Shown: piece by piece, positions 27,246 to 36,036 of the stretch
How positions within the stretch are numbered: position 1 is the first letter of the stretch
Layout of the letters: each line of letters opens with the position of its first letter
Source: Litorilinea aerophila
GTDB taxonomy: Bacteria; Chloroflexota; Anaerolineae; Caldilineales; Caldilineaceae
DNA: 64,000 bases
Assembly: GCF_006569185.2 (NCBI RefSeq)
Contig: NZ_VIGC02000011.1
Span: 124,001 to 188,000, forward strand
Direction of reading: 5' to 3'
Made by a program: the position numbers and the translations under genes
The notes under the pieces: generated by a model
What the model saw: the letters and a program-made list of their open reading frames with translations, nothing else
What the model was told of the DNA's origin: nothing
Database searches by the model: none

Positions 27246-28925
27246 CTACGGCGTGGCCGGAGCGGTCGCTTCCGGCAACAGGTTCAGGGGGATGGTGCAC
27301 GAAACGTAGCCTGCAGCGCCGCTGACCCAGCCGATCTGGCCCGTCTCCCGGACACGAACCTGGATCCAGGTGACAGTGCCGATGCGCCGCTGGGCGGTCA
27401 TGACCTGCTGATCGCTGCGGGCCAGGGGCTCCAACAGGGTCCCCCCGGTCAGGGAGGTCATGGGGGGATCGTAGTCAATGCCGGGCCCGCTGCGGAGGTT
27501 CAAGCCGGCCACATCCACGGTGCAGGTGGCGTCGTCAATGGCGAAGTGGACGGCGGGATCGACCGGCCCTACCTGGATCATGTCGTAGTGGACGTGAACC
27601 CGGGGGCTATCCAGGGTCTGGACCACCAGGGCAAGAACACCGCTGTCGTACGCGTCATCCATGATCTCCCCCACAGGCTGGCCGTTCAGGGTAAAGAGCA
27701 TGTTCGCCCCCCGAGCATCCACCCGCAGCTGGTCGGGAGCGGACTCTTCCCCTTGGATGGAGTCATCGCGCCCCTCAGCCAACAGGTTCAGGCGGGCCGG
27801 CGTGCTCTTGAAGATGAACCAGCGCTGGGTTCGGGGTGAGATCATAAAGCCGTAGTACTGGTCTCCCGTACGCCGCAAGGCCAGCCCGTAGCGAAAGTCT
27901 CCCTCCACCGCGGTGTTGGCAGCGTCGGGGAAAAGGGCGACTTCAACGGTAGCGTCCACCAGGGCGCCGCCGGGCCAGGACACCAGGGCCCGGTCGTGGG
28001 CAGTGCGCACCTCCACGTGATAGTACTCTGGCTCATGGTAACCGATGAAGTAGTTGTCGAAAACCAGCGTACCCGGCCAGCCACTCAACGGATCCGTGAA
28101 ATCATCGTGGTACTGTTGGGCGGCATGGTTCACCGGTGGAGCGAGCGGATAGACAGCCACCCAGTCATGGTGGACGTGGACCCGGATGGCATCCTCGGTC
28201 TGGACCAGGAAGCCGATGGAGCCGGCCGTGTACCCTTCGTCCTGCACTTCTGCCACGGGATGGCCGTTGACCATGAAGCGCAGGAGTGGGCCCTGGGTCT
28301 CCACCCGGAGATGATCCGGGCTGGCCTCCTGCCCCTGTATCGATTCGTGGCTGCCGTCGGCCAGCAGGGTCAATCCGGAAGTCGAACTCTTCACAACGTA
28401 CCAGTGCTGACTGCGGGGAGCGACCAAAAAGCCATAGTACTGCTCGCCGGTGCGCCGCAGGGCCAGCCCATAGCGGAAGTTTCCTTCCGCCGCGGTGTTG
28501 GCCGGATCCACAAAAACGGCCGCCTCCACTGCCACATCCTCAAATGTGCCCGCGGGCCAGGGGACCACCACCCGGTCATGGGCGGTGCGCACCTCCACGT
28601 GATAGTAAGCCGGCTCGTGGTAGCCGATGAAGTAGTTGTCAAAGACCTGGGCATTCGGCCAGCCGCTCTGCACATTGGTGAAGTCGTCCTGGAACAACAC
28701 CTCGCCGGAAGCGGACGGGGCAGGCATCTCCATCGCGGCTGGCGCAGGCGGGGGCAGAGCTTCCGCGGTCGCGGGCGCAGGAGTCGCCGGGAGCGGGGGC
28801 GTGGCAGGAGGCACAGCCGCCGTACAGCCCCCAAGGCCCCACAGCCCACAGACCAGCACCAGTTGTACCACCCAGCGGCCCATCGTCCACGACGGTGCCG
28901 CTGGCACCCCCAAAAGTGTTGCCAT
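27246..28925 (-). CDS. Lipoprotein with duplicated concanavalin-like domain and SH3-like domain
   Basis: From ATG 28925 (AAGGAG, 9 bases upstream) the 559-residue protein has a lipoprotein signal ending in GLGGC and a Pro/Ala linker. Two copies of a roughly 190-residue beta-sandwich domain follow. Each begins with DDFT..SGWP and contains NYFIGYHEP.YYHVEVRTAHDR, FRYGLALRRTG.QYYGF and a DQLRV/DHLRV...F..NG segment, like concanavalin/laminin-G folds. An SH3-like domain (VAGLNLRSGPGIDYDPP ... WIQVRV) ends the protein. The two copies are also very similar at DNA level. It starts 4 bases after the FGE-type lipoprotein and lies 51 bases before the STAND gene. A surface ligand-binding role is inferred; no enzymatic motif is seen. 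Confidence 0.82.
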   Translation of the reverse strand: MATLLGVPAAPSWTMGRWVVQLVLVCGLWGLGGCTAAVPPATPPLPATPAPATAEALPPPAPAAMEMPAPSASGEVLFQDDFTNVQSGWPNAQVFDNYFIGYHEPAYYHVEVRTAHDRVVVPWPAGTFEDVAVEAAVFVDPANTAAEGNFRYGLALRRTGEQYYGFLVAPRSQHWYVVKSSTSGLTLLADGSHESIQGQEASPDHLRVETQGPLLRFMVNGHPVAEVQDEGYTAGSIGFLVQTEDAIRVHVHHDWVAVYPLAPPVNHAAQQYHDDFTDPLSGWPGTLVFDNYFIGYHEPEYYHVEVRTAHDRALVSWPGGALVDATVEVALFPDAANTAVEGDFRYGLALRRTGDQYYGFMISPRTQRWFIFKSTPARLNLLAEGRDDSIQGEESAPDQLRVDARGANMLFTLNGQPVGEIMDDAYDSGVLALVVQTLDSPRVHVHYDMIQVGPVDPAVHFAIDDATCTVDVAGLNLRSGPGIDYDPPMTSLTGGTLLEPLARSDQQVMTAQRRIGTVTWIQVRVRETGQIGWVSGAAGYVSCTIPLNLLPEATAPATP

Positions 28926-28929
28926 TTCT

Positions 28930-30381
28930 CTATTCTCCTTCAACCCGGTCTGCCGCACAGCGGAAACCGGCTACGGATCGAAAACGGTCATCATCGGGGG
29001 CCACCTGTTGGCGATAGGCCATATCTCGCTGGAGGCCATACCGTCCACCCCGCAGTAACCTGTGCCCCGTCAGCACCGGCGCATAGGGGGAATCCACCCA
29101 TTCCCAGACATTGCCGGCCTGGTCATAGACATCGAAGGGGCTACGGTTGAAGGTGACGCTGCCCACCGGGTAGCTTTCCACGGGGGAAAGGGCATTCACC
29201 TGCCCCCCCGCCAGCGGATCCGCCCCCCATGGGTACAGGGCGGGGGCCTCTCCGGGTCCCCGGGCAGCCACCTCCCATTCAGCTTCGGTGGGCAGGCGTT
29301 TCAACGCCCAGGCACAGTACCTTGCAGCCTCCTCCCAGGTGACCCCCTGGACCGGGTGGCGATCCCGGCCTGGCGGCACGGTACCATCGGGCCAGGCCAG
29401 GGGTGGCGTGTGGCCTGTGGCGGCCAGATAGGCCGCGTACTGCTCATGGGTCACCTCGAACTGATCCAGCCAGAAGGCGGGCAGGCTCACCCTCATGGCC
29501 GCCACATGGTAATCATCCGCCCTGGGCGCGCCCACTACATATTCGCCGGGCGGGATGGACACCATGCCCTCGGCTGCCGGCAAAGGGAGCGCTGTTTCAG
29601 TCGGCGTGGACACGGCCGTCGCTTCGGCCACCGGGGCCGGCGGCGCCTCTTCTCCACAGGGCAGATCAGGCCCCCAGGAGATGACCAGCGCGCCCAGGGG
29701 ATCGATGGGCGCGCTTCCCCGCTTGGCATCCATCCACCGGCGGACCTGACTCAGGTCGGCGCAGGTTGGGGGCTGGGGGGGCTGATCTGGGAAGATGTAG
29801 GTGGCCTCGCCGGCCCGCACGGTCACCACCTCCCCCTGGGCCCGCACCTCGGTGGCCCCTGCCAGGGTCACCATACAGGTCAGTTCGGGCGCGTGGCAGG
29901 TCACAAACTCGGTGCCATCTTCAATGGCGGTGATGGTGGCATAGTCTGTGGTCAGGATCAGCCGGGCGTTGGCCTGGCCCGTCAGCTCTGCGCGGGTGTG
30001 GCCAAAGGCCTGGCGCATACGCACGAAGATGAAGCCGGCCGCCTCCAGCCGCACGTCGGCCATGTCTATCTGGGTGTCCCGAAAGAGCTCCACCACCAGG
30101 CGATCGGGGAAGCGCAAAAGGCCCCGCCCCTGTTCCAGCACGGCGATGCGGTCGCCCGGCTGGACGTCGACGGACTCATCCTGGACCAGCCCGTGGCGCA
30201 CATCGCCCCGCAGCCGGTCCACCGTGACGGCCAGCGCAGTCAGATTGGCATTGGGCATCAGCAAGGAGCCACCCTGGGAGGGGAGGCCTGCCGGGGTGGT
30301 AGCCACGCACGCGGCCACCACCAGGCCAAGGGCCATCGCCATGGCCGCCCACCCAAGGTGGTGCCACACATCTCGATTCAT
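28930..30381 (-). CDS. Lipoprotein with FecR-like and FGE-sulfatase (C-type lectin fold) domains
   Basis: A lipoprotein signal (ALGLVVAACVATT) is followed by a FecR-like domain, residues about 55-195 (LLRFPDRLVVELFRDTQIDMADV, TTDYATITAIEDGTEFVV-like pattern, VRAGEATYIF). After a Thr/Pro-rich linker comes an FGE-sulfatase-type domain: MVSIPPGEYVVG, FEVTHEQYAAYLAATG, HPVQGVTWEEAARYCAW, RLPTEAEWEVAARG, GNVWEWVDSP, LLRGGRYG. The cysteine pair used by true formylglycine-generating enzymes is not visible near the C-terminus, so this is likely a non-catalytic binding fold. AAGGAG precedes ATG 30381. First gene of the lipoprotein-lipoprotein-STAND operon. Confidence 0.85.
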   Translation of the reverse strand: MNRDVWHHLGWAAMAMALGLVVAACVATTPAGLPSQGGSLLMPNANLTALAVTVDRLRGDVRHGLVQDESVDVQPGDRIAVLEQGRGLLRFPDRLVVELFRDTQIDMADVRLEAAGFIFVRMRQAFGHTRAELTGQANARLILTTDYATITAIEDGTEFVTCHAPELTCMVTLAGATEVRAQGEVVTVRAGEATYIFPDQPPQPPTCADLSQVRRWMDAKRGSAPIDPLGALVISWGPDLPCGEEAPPAPVAEATAVSTPTETALPLPAAEGMVSIPPGEYVVGAPRADDYHVAAMRVSLPAFWLDQFEVTHEQYAAYLAATGHTPPLAWPDGTVPPGRDRHPVQGVTWEEAARYCAWALKRLPTEAEWEVAARGPGEAPALYPWGADPLAGGQVNALSPVESYPVGSVTFNRSPFDVYDQAGNVWEWVDSPYAPVLTGHRLLRGGRYGLQRDMAYRQQVAPDDDRFRSVAGFRCAADRVEGE

Positions 30382-30614
30382 GGGGCCTTTCTCCTTACTG
30401 GCCAGGAGCCAGGAACATGTGCTGCAAAAAAGGCGTGCCCTCCGGAACTGGAGGACGTCCTCACCGACAGCCCAGGAATATCTGGAAAGGCCGAAGATGT
30501 GGAGGAAAGTGAGGTCAGAAGCAGAGCAGACAGATACAGATCAAACAACAGGTCACAGGAGCAGTGGATGTGGCAAAGTCAGAGGAGGCGACCCGTCTTT
30601 ACCGGGATGCCCTC

Positions 30615-30643
30615 AGAGTACAGGAAAACCGGGGCAATGTCAA
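30615..30643 (-). promoter_or_regulatory. Candidate promoter of the STAND operon
   Basis: On the minus strand, a perfect TTGACA (30643-30638), a 17-base spacer and a weak TACTCT (30620-30615) face the FecR/FGE gene, leaving a leader of about 230 bases. It lies back to back with the ROK promoter. Confidence 0.4.
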
Positions 30644-30674
30644 CGATTCGAGAAATTTTGCTGCCAAATCCCTA

Positions 30675-30703
30675 TTGACATCCGGCCCAGACTCCGCTAT
30701 ACT
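30675..30703 (+). promoter_or_regulatory. Promoter of the ROK-sugar ABC operon
   Basis: TTGACA (30675-30680), a 17-base spacer and TATACT (30698-30703) form a near-perfect housekeeping promoter. Its transcript would have a leader of about 195 bases before the ROK gene at 30904. Because a ROK repressor heads the operon, autoregulation here is likely. Confidence 0.75.
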
Positions 30704-30903
30704 AGCAGCCACCCAGATTATTTTCATGCCCAAATTAATTTCACGCCACAGCCAGGATACCCACCCCCTGGACGTGGCGGCGCCTTCGGCCCTGATCCCT
30801 GCTGTCCATCCGCCATATTTTGCTTGGTGTGTTCCAATCCCTTGGGTCGCCCCCGGCGCATTTCGTCCGATCCGTTTCATTCACTGCGTTTCATCGAGGG
30901 CAT

Positions 30904-32133
30904 ATGGTCAAACATGCCACCCACATCAAAGCAGAAAACCAGCGCAGGCTGCTGCTCACCCTGCTCCGCCACCAGCCCATCTCCCGGGTGCGCCTGGCCC
31001 GCTGCACGGGGCTCTCCTCCACCACGGTGACCCACCTGACGGCCCCGCTCCTGCGGGCGGGCATCCTGGCGCCGGCCGGCACAGACCAGGAAGCGGCCAC
31101 CGAAGGCGCCGGCCGCCCCCCCCAGGCTCTGGTCCTGGTGCCAAAAAGTCGCTTAGCCCTGGGCATCCACCTGGGCGTCCGCCGGGCAGTGGTGGCCCTG
31201 AGCACCCTGGAAGCAGAACTGGTCGATCAGCGGGTCATCCCCCACCCCCAGGGTGAATCGCCCGAAGGAATACTCGCGGCGCTGGCCGATGCGGCCCAGG
31301 AGTTGCTGGCCCATCATGGAATTACCCTGCCTTCGGAGCGGATCGTGGGGGTGGGCGTTGGGGCCTCTGGCCTGGTGGAAGCCGAGAGCGGCGTCAACGT
31401 GTGGGCGCCTGCCCTGGAATGGCACCATGTGCCCATCGCCGCCATCCTGGGCCAGCGGCTGGGGCTTCCCGTGGCGGTGGAGAATAACGTGCGCTGCATG
31501 GCCCTGGCGGAATCCCTCTTCGGCGCGGGACAGGGGAAACGGGTGCTGGCCTTCATCTACGCCCGCATGGGCGTGGGCGCCGGCCTGGTGGTGGACGGCC
31601 GCATCTACCGGGGGGCCTGGCACGCAGCCGGCGAAATCGGCCACTGGACCGTGCTGCCCCACGGCGGGGAGCTCTGCCGCTGCGGCAACCGGGGCTGCCT
31701 GGAGACCCTGATTTCCGAGCGGGCCCTGGTGGCCCAGTCCCAGCAATTGGCGCCGGCGGTGGTCCAGGGGCAGGCCGATCCCCTGGCGGCCATCTTTGCC
31801 GCCGCCCGGACCGGCCATCTCCCCCTCCGCCAGATGCTGGCGGAGCGGGCCGAATATCTGGGCATCGCCCTGGCCAACCTGGTCAACGCCCTCAACCCCG
31901 AACTGATCCTGCTGGGTGGCCTGCTACACGAAGGCTACGACCTGATTCAGCCGGTGGTGGAACAGGTGCTGCGCCAGCGCTCCTTCCACGGCATCGGCGC
32001 CCAGGCCGAACTGCGCCCGGCCACCTTCGGCGTGGACAGCGGCCCGGTGGGCGCGGCAACCCTGGCCCTGAACGCCTTTTTCTACGGGAGTGTGCCGGCC
32101 CGCCACACGCGAAAGAGACAAGCCCAGCCATGA
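30904..32133 (+). CDS. ROK-family transcriptional regulator (NagC/XylR type)
   Basis: ROK regulators couple a winged-helix DNA-binding domain to a sugar-kinase-like sensor. The N-terminal helix-turn-helix lies at residues about 10-60 (ISRVRLARCTGLSSTTVTHLTAPLL). The sensor contains GVGASGLV, ENNVRCMALAE, MGVGAGLVVDGRIYRGAWHAAGEIGH and the zinc motif GELCRCGNRGCLET. ATG 30904 follows GAGGGCAT; the frame is open back to 30820. The gene overlaps the next by 4 bases and so heads a sugar-uptake operon, which it probably represses until its sugar binds. Confidence 0.9.
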   Translation: MVKHATHIKAENQRRLLLTLLRHQPISRVRLARCTGLSSTTVTHLTAPLLRAGILAPAGTDQEAATEGAGRPPQALVLVPKSRLALGIHLGVRRAVVALSTLEAELVDQRVIPHPQGESPEGILAALADAAQELLAHHGITLPSERIVGVGVGASGLVEAESGVNVWAPALEWHHVPIAAILGQRLGLPVAVENNVRCMALAESLFGAGQGKRVLAFIYARMGVGAGLVVDGRIYRGAWHAAGEIGHWTVLPHGGELCRCGNRGCLETLISERALVAQSQQLAPAVVQGQADPLAAIFAAARTGHLPLRQMLAERAEYLGIALANLVNALNPELILLGGLLHEGYDLIQPVVEQVLRQRSFHGIGAQAELRPATFGVDSGPVGAATLALNAFFYGSVPARHTRKRQAQP

Positions 32134-33536
32134 CCCACACCATCGCCTTCTTCGCCCTGGCTCGCCCCACCTTCGATGTGGGCCTGGCCCAGGAGATCGC
32201 CCAGACGGCCCTGAACCAGTTGACCGTAGCCGGCTACCGGGTGATCGGCCCGGGCGCCCGCCTGGTGATGGATGCAGCCGCGGTGGAAGCGGCCCTCGCC
32301 GACTGGCCAGAGGAACCCTGCGACCTGGCTGTTCTGCTCCAGGCCTCCTTCGCCGACAGCGCCATGGCCCAGTCCATCGCCCGTGCCATGCATGCCCAGG
32401 GCATTCCCCTCCTGCTCTGGGCTGTCCCCGAGGCCCGCACGGGCGGCCGGCTGCGGCTGAACAGCCTGTGCGGCGTCAACCTGGCCGCCCACGCCCTGGC
32501 CCGGCAGGGCATCCCGTACGACTACCTGTTTTACCCGGCCGGGGATGAAGCCGCCCTGGCCAAGGTCGATAGCCTGGCCCGGGCCGGCTACGCCCGCCGG
32601 ATCCTGGCCGAATGCCGTATCGGGCTCCTGGGCCAGCATCCCCCCGGCTTTGACACCTGTGCCTACGACCAGGCGGAGCTGGCCCGGACCCTGGGGAGCC
32701 AGGTGGTCCCCATCCCGCTGGCGCAGGTCCTGCAGGCCGCGGCCCAGGTTCCCCCGGCCCAGCGGCAGGAAGCCCTGGCCCATCTGGCCCGCTGGGCCCC
32801 CAACCTGGACGAGCTGGACGCCCGGGCGACCGCCGGCACGGCCGGGGTGTACGCCGCCCTGCGGGAGCTGGCCACGGCCCGGCACCTGGATGGGCTGGCT
32901 GTGCGCTGCTGGCCCGAGTTTTTTACCGAGCTGGGCTGCGCAGCCTGCGGCGCCATGAGCGCCCTGACCGAAGAGGCCGTACCCTGTAGCTGCGAGGCCG
33001 ACGTCCACGGCACCCTGACCCTGGTGCTCCTCCAGGCCATCAGCGGGGAGCGCCCCTTCATCGCCGACCTGGTGGATGTGGACGTGGACGACGACAGCGC
33101 CGTGCTCTGGCACTGTGGGCTGGCGCCCCCGTCCATGGCCGATCCGGCCCAGGGCATCCAGGGCACGGTCCACAGCAACCGGGGGCTGCCCCTGCTCTTC
33201 CAGTTTGCCCTGAAGCCGGGGCGGGTCACCCTGGCTCGATTGCACCACCTGCCCGGCCAGGGCTACCGGCTGGTGGTAGGCGGCGGAGAGATGTTGTCTG
33301 CCGCGCCCAGCTTCAGCGGCACCAGCGGCGTCATCCGCTTCGACCGGCCGGCTCGGGAGGTGTTGGACAGGGTGCTGGGCCAGGGGTTAGAGCATCACCT
33401 CTGTCTGGTCTACGGGGAGCATCGCCCCGCGCTGGCTGCCTGGGCCCGCCTGATGGGGCTGCCCATGATGGATCTGACGGCCACGCCCCGGGAGTTTCTG
33501 CCGCCCGATGGTCCGGTGAAGAAGTTCGATATGTGA
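32130..33536 (+). CDS. L-fucose/L-arabinose isomerase-like protein
   Basis: This 468-residue protein resembles the FucI/AraA fold, whose members interconvert aldoses and ketoses with a divalent metal. Signs are the N-terminal Rossmann-like domains, RCWPEFFTELGCAACGAMSALTEE in the middle and the C-terminal FSGTSGVIRFDRPAREVLDRVL followed by GLEHHLCLVYGEHRPAL. The Glu in ..EADVHGT.. and the His pair are plausible metal ligands, but I cannot confirm an active site. It overlaps the ROK stop by ATGA, and the sugar-binding protein follows 65 bases later. An isomerase acting on the imported sugar is the likely role; the substrate is unknown. A second family member lies at 53014. Confidence 0.75.
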   Translation: MTHTIAFFALARPTFDVGLAQEIAQTALNQLTVAGYRVIGPGARLVMDAAAVEAALADWPEEPCDLAVLLQASFADSAMAQSIARAMHAQGIPLLLWAVPEARTGGRLRLNSLCGVNLAAHALARQGIPYDYLFYPAGDEAALAKVDSLARAGYARRILAECRIGLLGQHPPGFDTCAYDQAELARTLGSQVVPIPLAQVLQAAAQVPPAQRQEALAHLARWAPNLDELDARATAGTAGVYAALRELATARHLDGLAVRCWPEFFTELGCAACGAMSALTEEAVPCSCEADVHGTLTLVLLQAISGERPFIADLVDVDVDDDSAVLWHCGLAPPSMADPAQGIQGTVHSNRGLPLLFQFALKPGRVTLARLHHLPGQGYRLVVGGGEMLSAAPSFSGTSGVIRFDRPAREVLDRVLGQGLEHHLCLVYGEHRPALAAWARLMGLPMMDLTATPREFLPPDGPVKKFDM

Positions 33537-33601
33537 GTTTGAGGCAAGTTTGGCCAGGCCAATTCATGCCAAGTCCATTCACCAAAGACAGGAGGAACAC
33601 C

Positions 33602-34973
33602 ATGCAGGACAATCGACTTTCGCGACGGGCATTTCTGCGCAGCGTAGGGCTGGGCGCGACCGGCCTCTGGCTGGCCGCCTGTGCTGCGCCGACCGCGGCG
33701 CCGGGCACCGAGAGTGCCGAGGGAGGGGCCGCGCCGGGTGCCGCCGCCATCACCCTGGACTTCTTCGCCTGGGGCGATCAGACGGACATCCCGGCCTGGG
33801 AACAGCTGGCCCAGAACTACATGGAGATGCACCCCAACGTCACCCTGAATGTCTCCCCCACCCCGGGCGCCGACTACTACGCCAAGCTCCAGACCCTCTT
33901 CGCCGGCGGCACGCCGCCCCATGTGGCTTCGTTCCAGGGCTGGGAGTGGCAACCCTATGCGGACCGGGGGCTGCTGGCCCCGCTGGACGAGTACGTGCAG
34001 GACAGCGGCCTGACCGCGCCCTACCCCGAGGGCATCCGCAGTCTGGAGGTCTCCACTCGCCGCAATGGCCAGATCTACCTGATGCCCCTGCAGGTGGCGA
34101 CCATGGTCATGTTCTACGTGCCGGCTCTGTTCGAGGAGGCCGGGGTGGACCTGCCCACGGACGACTGGACCTTCGAGGACTTCCTGGCCAAGGCGGAGGC
34201 CATCACTGATACCTCCGGCGACAAGAAGCGCTACGGCTACCAGGCCAACGGCATCTGGCCCCGGGATATCCACTGGATTCGAGGCACCGGCAAGCAGGAG
34301 TTTGACGAGCTGGTGGATCCTCACACGGCCATGTTCGACCAGCCGGAGATCATCGACGTGATCCAGATCGTGGCCCAGGACGTGATCTACAAGATGGGCG
34401 TGGCCCCCCTGCCGGCGGACACCGACACCGGTGCCAACACCATCCAGACCGGCAACGTGGCCATGAAGTACGAAGGGGCCTGGTTCTTCACCCAACTCAA
34501 CAGCCCAGCCCTGCGGGAAGAGGGCAAAGAGATTGTCTTCGATGTGGTCATGATGCCCAAGCAGCAGGACCCGGAGCGGCCCCACCGGGGCTGGTCCGAG
34601 GGGGTGGCCATTCCCCGCACCGATCTCGTGGGCGAGGCCTGGGGCTTTGTCAGCTACATGGGTGGTGAAGAGGGCAACAAGCTCTACGCCACCATCACCG
34701 GGCGCATCCCCAACAACCTGGATTTGATCGAGAACTTCTGGATCCCCACCATCGCCGAACGCTTCCAGGTTCAGAACGGCAAAGCCTTCCTGGAAGCCAT
34801 CAAGCGCTCTGAAGTGGACGTGATCGGCGGCGTCTCCCGCACCCAGATGTGGAACGAGGTGGTCAAGCCCGACGGCTGGGACCGGCTCAACAACAACAGT
34901 GCCACCGCAGCGGAGGTGCTGCCGGTGGTGAATGCCGGGGTGCAGGCGCTGTTGGATGAATATTGGGCGAATC

Positions 34974-34978
<5 letters not shown>
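33602..34978 (+). CDS. Sugar ABC transporter substrate-binding lipoprotein (SBP family 1)
   Basis: This extracellular receptor captures a sugar for ABC import. The N-terminus has a twin-arginine motif (SRRAFLRSVG) and a lipobox (LAAC), so it is probably Tat-exported and lipid-anchored. The mature part shows the family 1 pattern: ITLDFFAWGDQTDIPAWEQLA, NYMEMHPNVTLNV, YAKLQTLFAGGTPPHVASF, and KYEGAWFFTQ. ATG 33602 has ACAGGAGG upstream; the open frame from 33533 is rejected. It is followed by two permeases, with no ATPase gene in the operon. Confidence 0.92.
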
Positions 34979-35031
<53 letters not shown>

Positions 35032-35100
35032 GGCGGGGGCGGGTGGTCTGCCGTTCCTCCGCCCCGGGTTTTCTGGATGCTTGCCTGAGGGAGAAGAGCC

Positions 35101-36021
35101 ATGGCCACCGTGACACCTGCCCTGCCTGGGGGGCGGCGGAGCCCATCCCGGCGTCGGTTACAGGAGTGGCTGGACGGTTATCTGTTCGCCGCGCCCTTCA
35201 TTGTGGGGTTTCTCTTGTTCATCGCCTATCCCATGCTCTATTCGGTCTATCTGGCCTTTATGGACTGGGATCTGCTTTCGCCCCCCCGTTTTACCGGCCT
35301 GAAGAACATCGTCCGCCTGTTTGAGGATCCCAAGGCGCGGCTCAGCCTCTACAACAGCGCCTACTACACCGTCTTCGCCGTGCCGTTCCAGCTCCTCATC
35401 TCCTTTTCCCTGGCGCTGGCGCTGACCCAGAAGTTGCGCTTCCGGGATTTCTATCGGGCAGGCTTCTACCTGCCCATCATCGTGCCCCTGGTGGCCAGCG
35501 CCGTGGTCTGGCAGCGGGTCTTTCACCCGGAATTTGGCATCCTCAACGAGGTGTTGGGCTGGGTGGGTATCCCGCCCCAGGCCTGGCTCTTCCGGCCGGA
35601 GCTGGCCAAACCAGCCTTCATCTTCATGTCCTTCTGGATGATCGGCCGCCAGATGGTCATCTTCATTGCCGGCCTGGGCAACATCCCAGAGTCGCTGCTG
35701 GAGGCGGCCAACCTGGACGGCGCGGGGACGTTCCGGCGCCTCTGGCATGTGACCATCCCGTTGATGACGCCCCTGATCTTCTACAACATGGTCATCGCCA
35801 TCATCAACTCGTTCCAGACCTTCATCCCCGCCATGATCATGACCCAGGGGGGGCCGGAAAATGCCACCCTGTTCGCGGTATTGTACATCTACCGCCAGGG
35901 CTTCGTGAACTTCAACATGGGCTACGCGTCGGCCCTGGCGTGGGAGTTCTTCATCATCGTGGTGGGCTTCACCATCGCCCAGTTCTACCTGTCCCGCCGT
36001 TGGGTCTATTACGAGGGTTGA
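35101..36021 (+). CDS. Sugar ABC transporter permease (MalF/UgpA type)
   Basis: This inner-membrane permease pairs with the next gene to form the sugar channel. It has 306 residues and six membrane segments, beginning with LFAAPFIVGFLLFIAYPMLYSVYLAF. The permease EAA loop is ESLLEAANLDGAGTFRRLWHVTIPLMTP near residue 205. GAGGGAGAAGAGCC precedes the ATG. No ATPase follows, so the transporter likely borrows a shared MsmX/UgpC-type ATPase encoded elsewhere. Confidence 0.93.
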   Translation: MATVTPALPGGRRSPSRRRLQEWLDGYLFAAPFIVGFLLFIAYPMLYSVYLAFMDWDLLSPPRFTGLKNIVRLFEDPKARLSLYNSAYYTVFAVPFQLLISFSLALALTQKLRFRDFYRAGFYLPIIVPLVASAVVWQRVFHPEFGILNEVLGWVGIPPQAWLFRPELAKPAFIFMSFWMIGRQMVIFIAGLGNIPESLLEAANLDGAGTFRRLWHVTIPLMTPLIFYNMVIAIINSFQTFIPAMIMTQGGPENATLFAVLYIYRQGFVNFNMGYASALAWEFFIIVVGFTIAQFYLSRRWVYYEG

Positions 36022-36036
36022 GCCTGGGAGGCAGCC

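Noticed and set aside
28930-30381. Diversity-generating retroelement target (FGE/C-lectin fold)
   Set aside because: No reverse transcriptase, template repeat or accessory gene is present in the window, and the C-terminus shows no adenine-biased variable region.
28930-30381. Active formylglycine-generating enzyme
   Set aside because: The catalytic cysteine pair near the C-terminus is not visible; only one Cys (GFRCAA) lies there.
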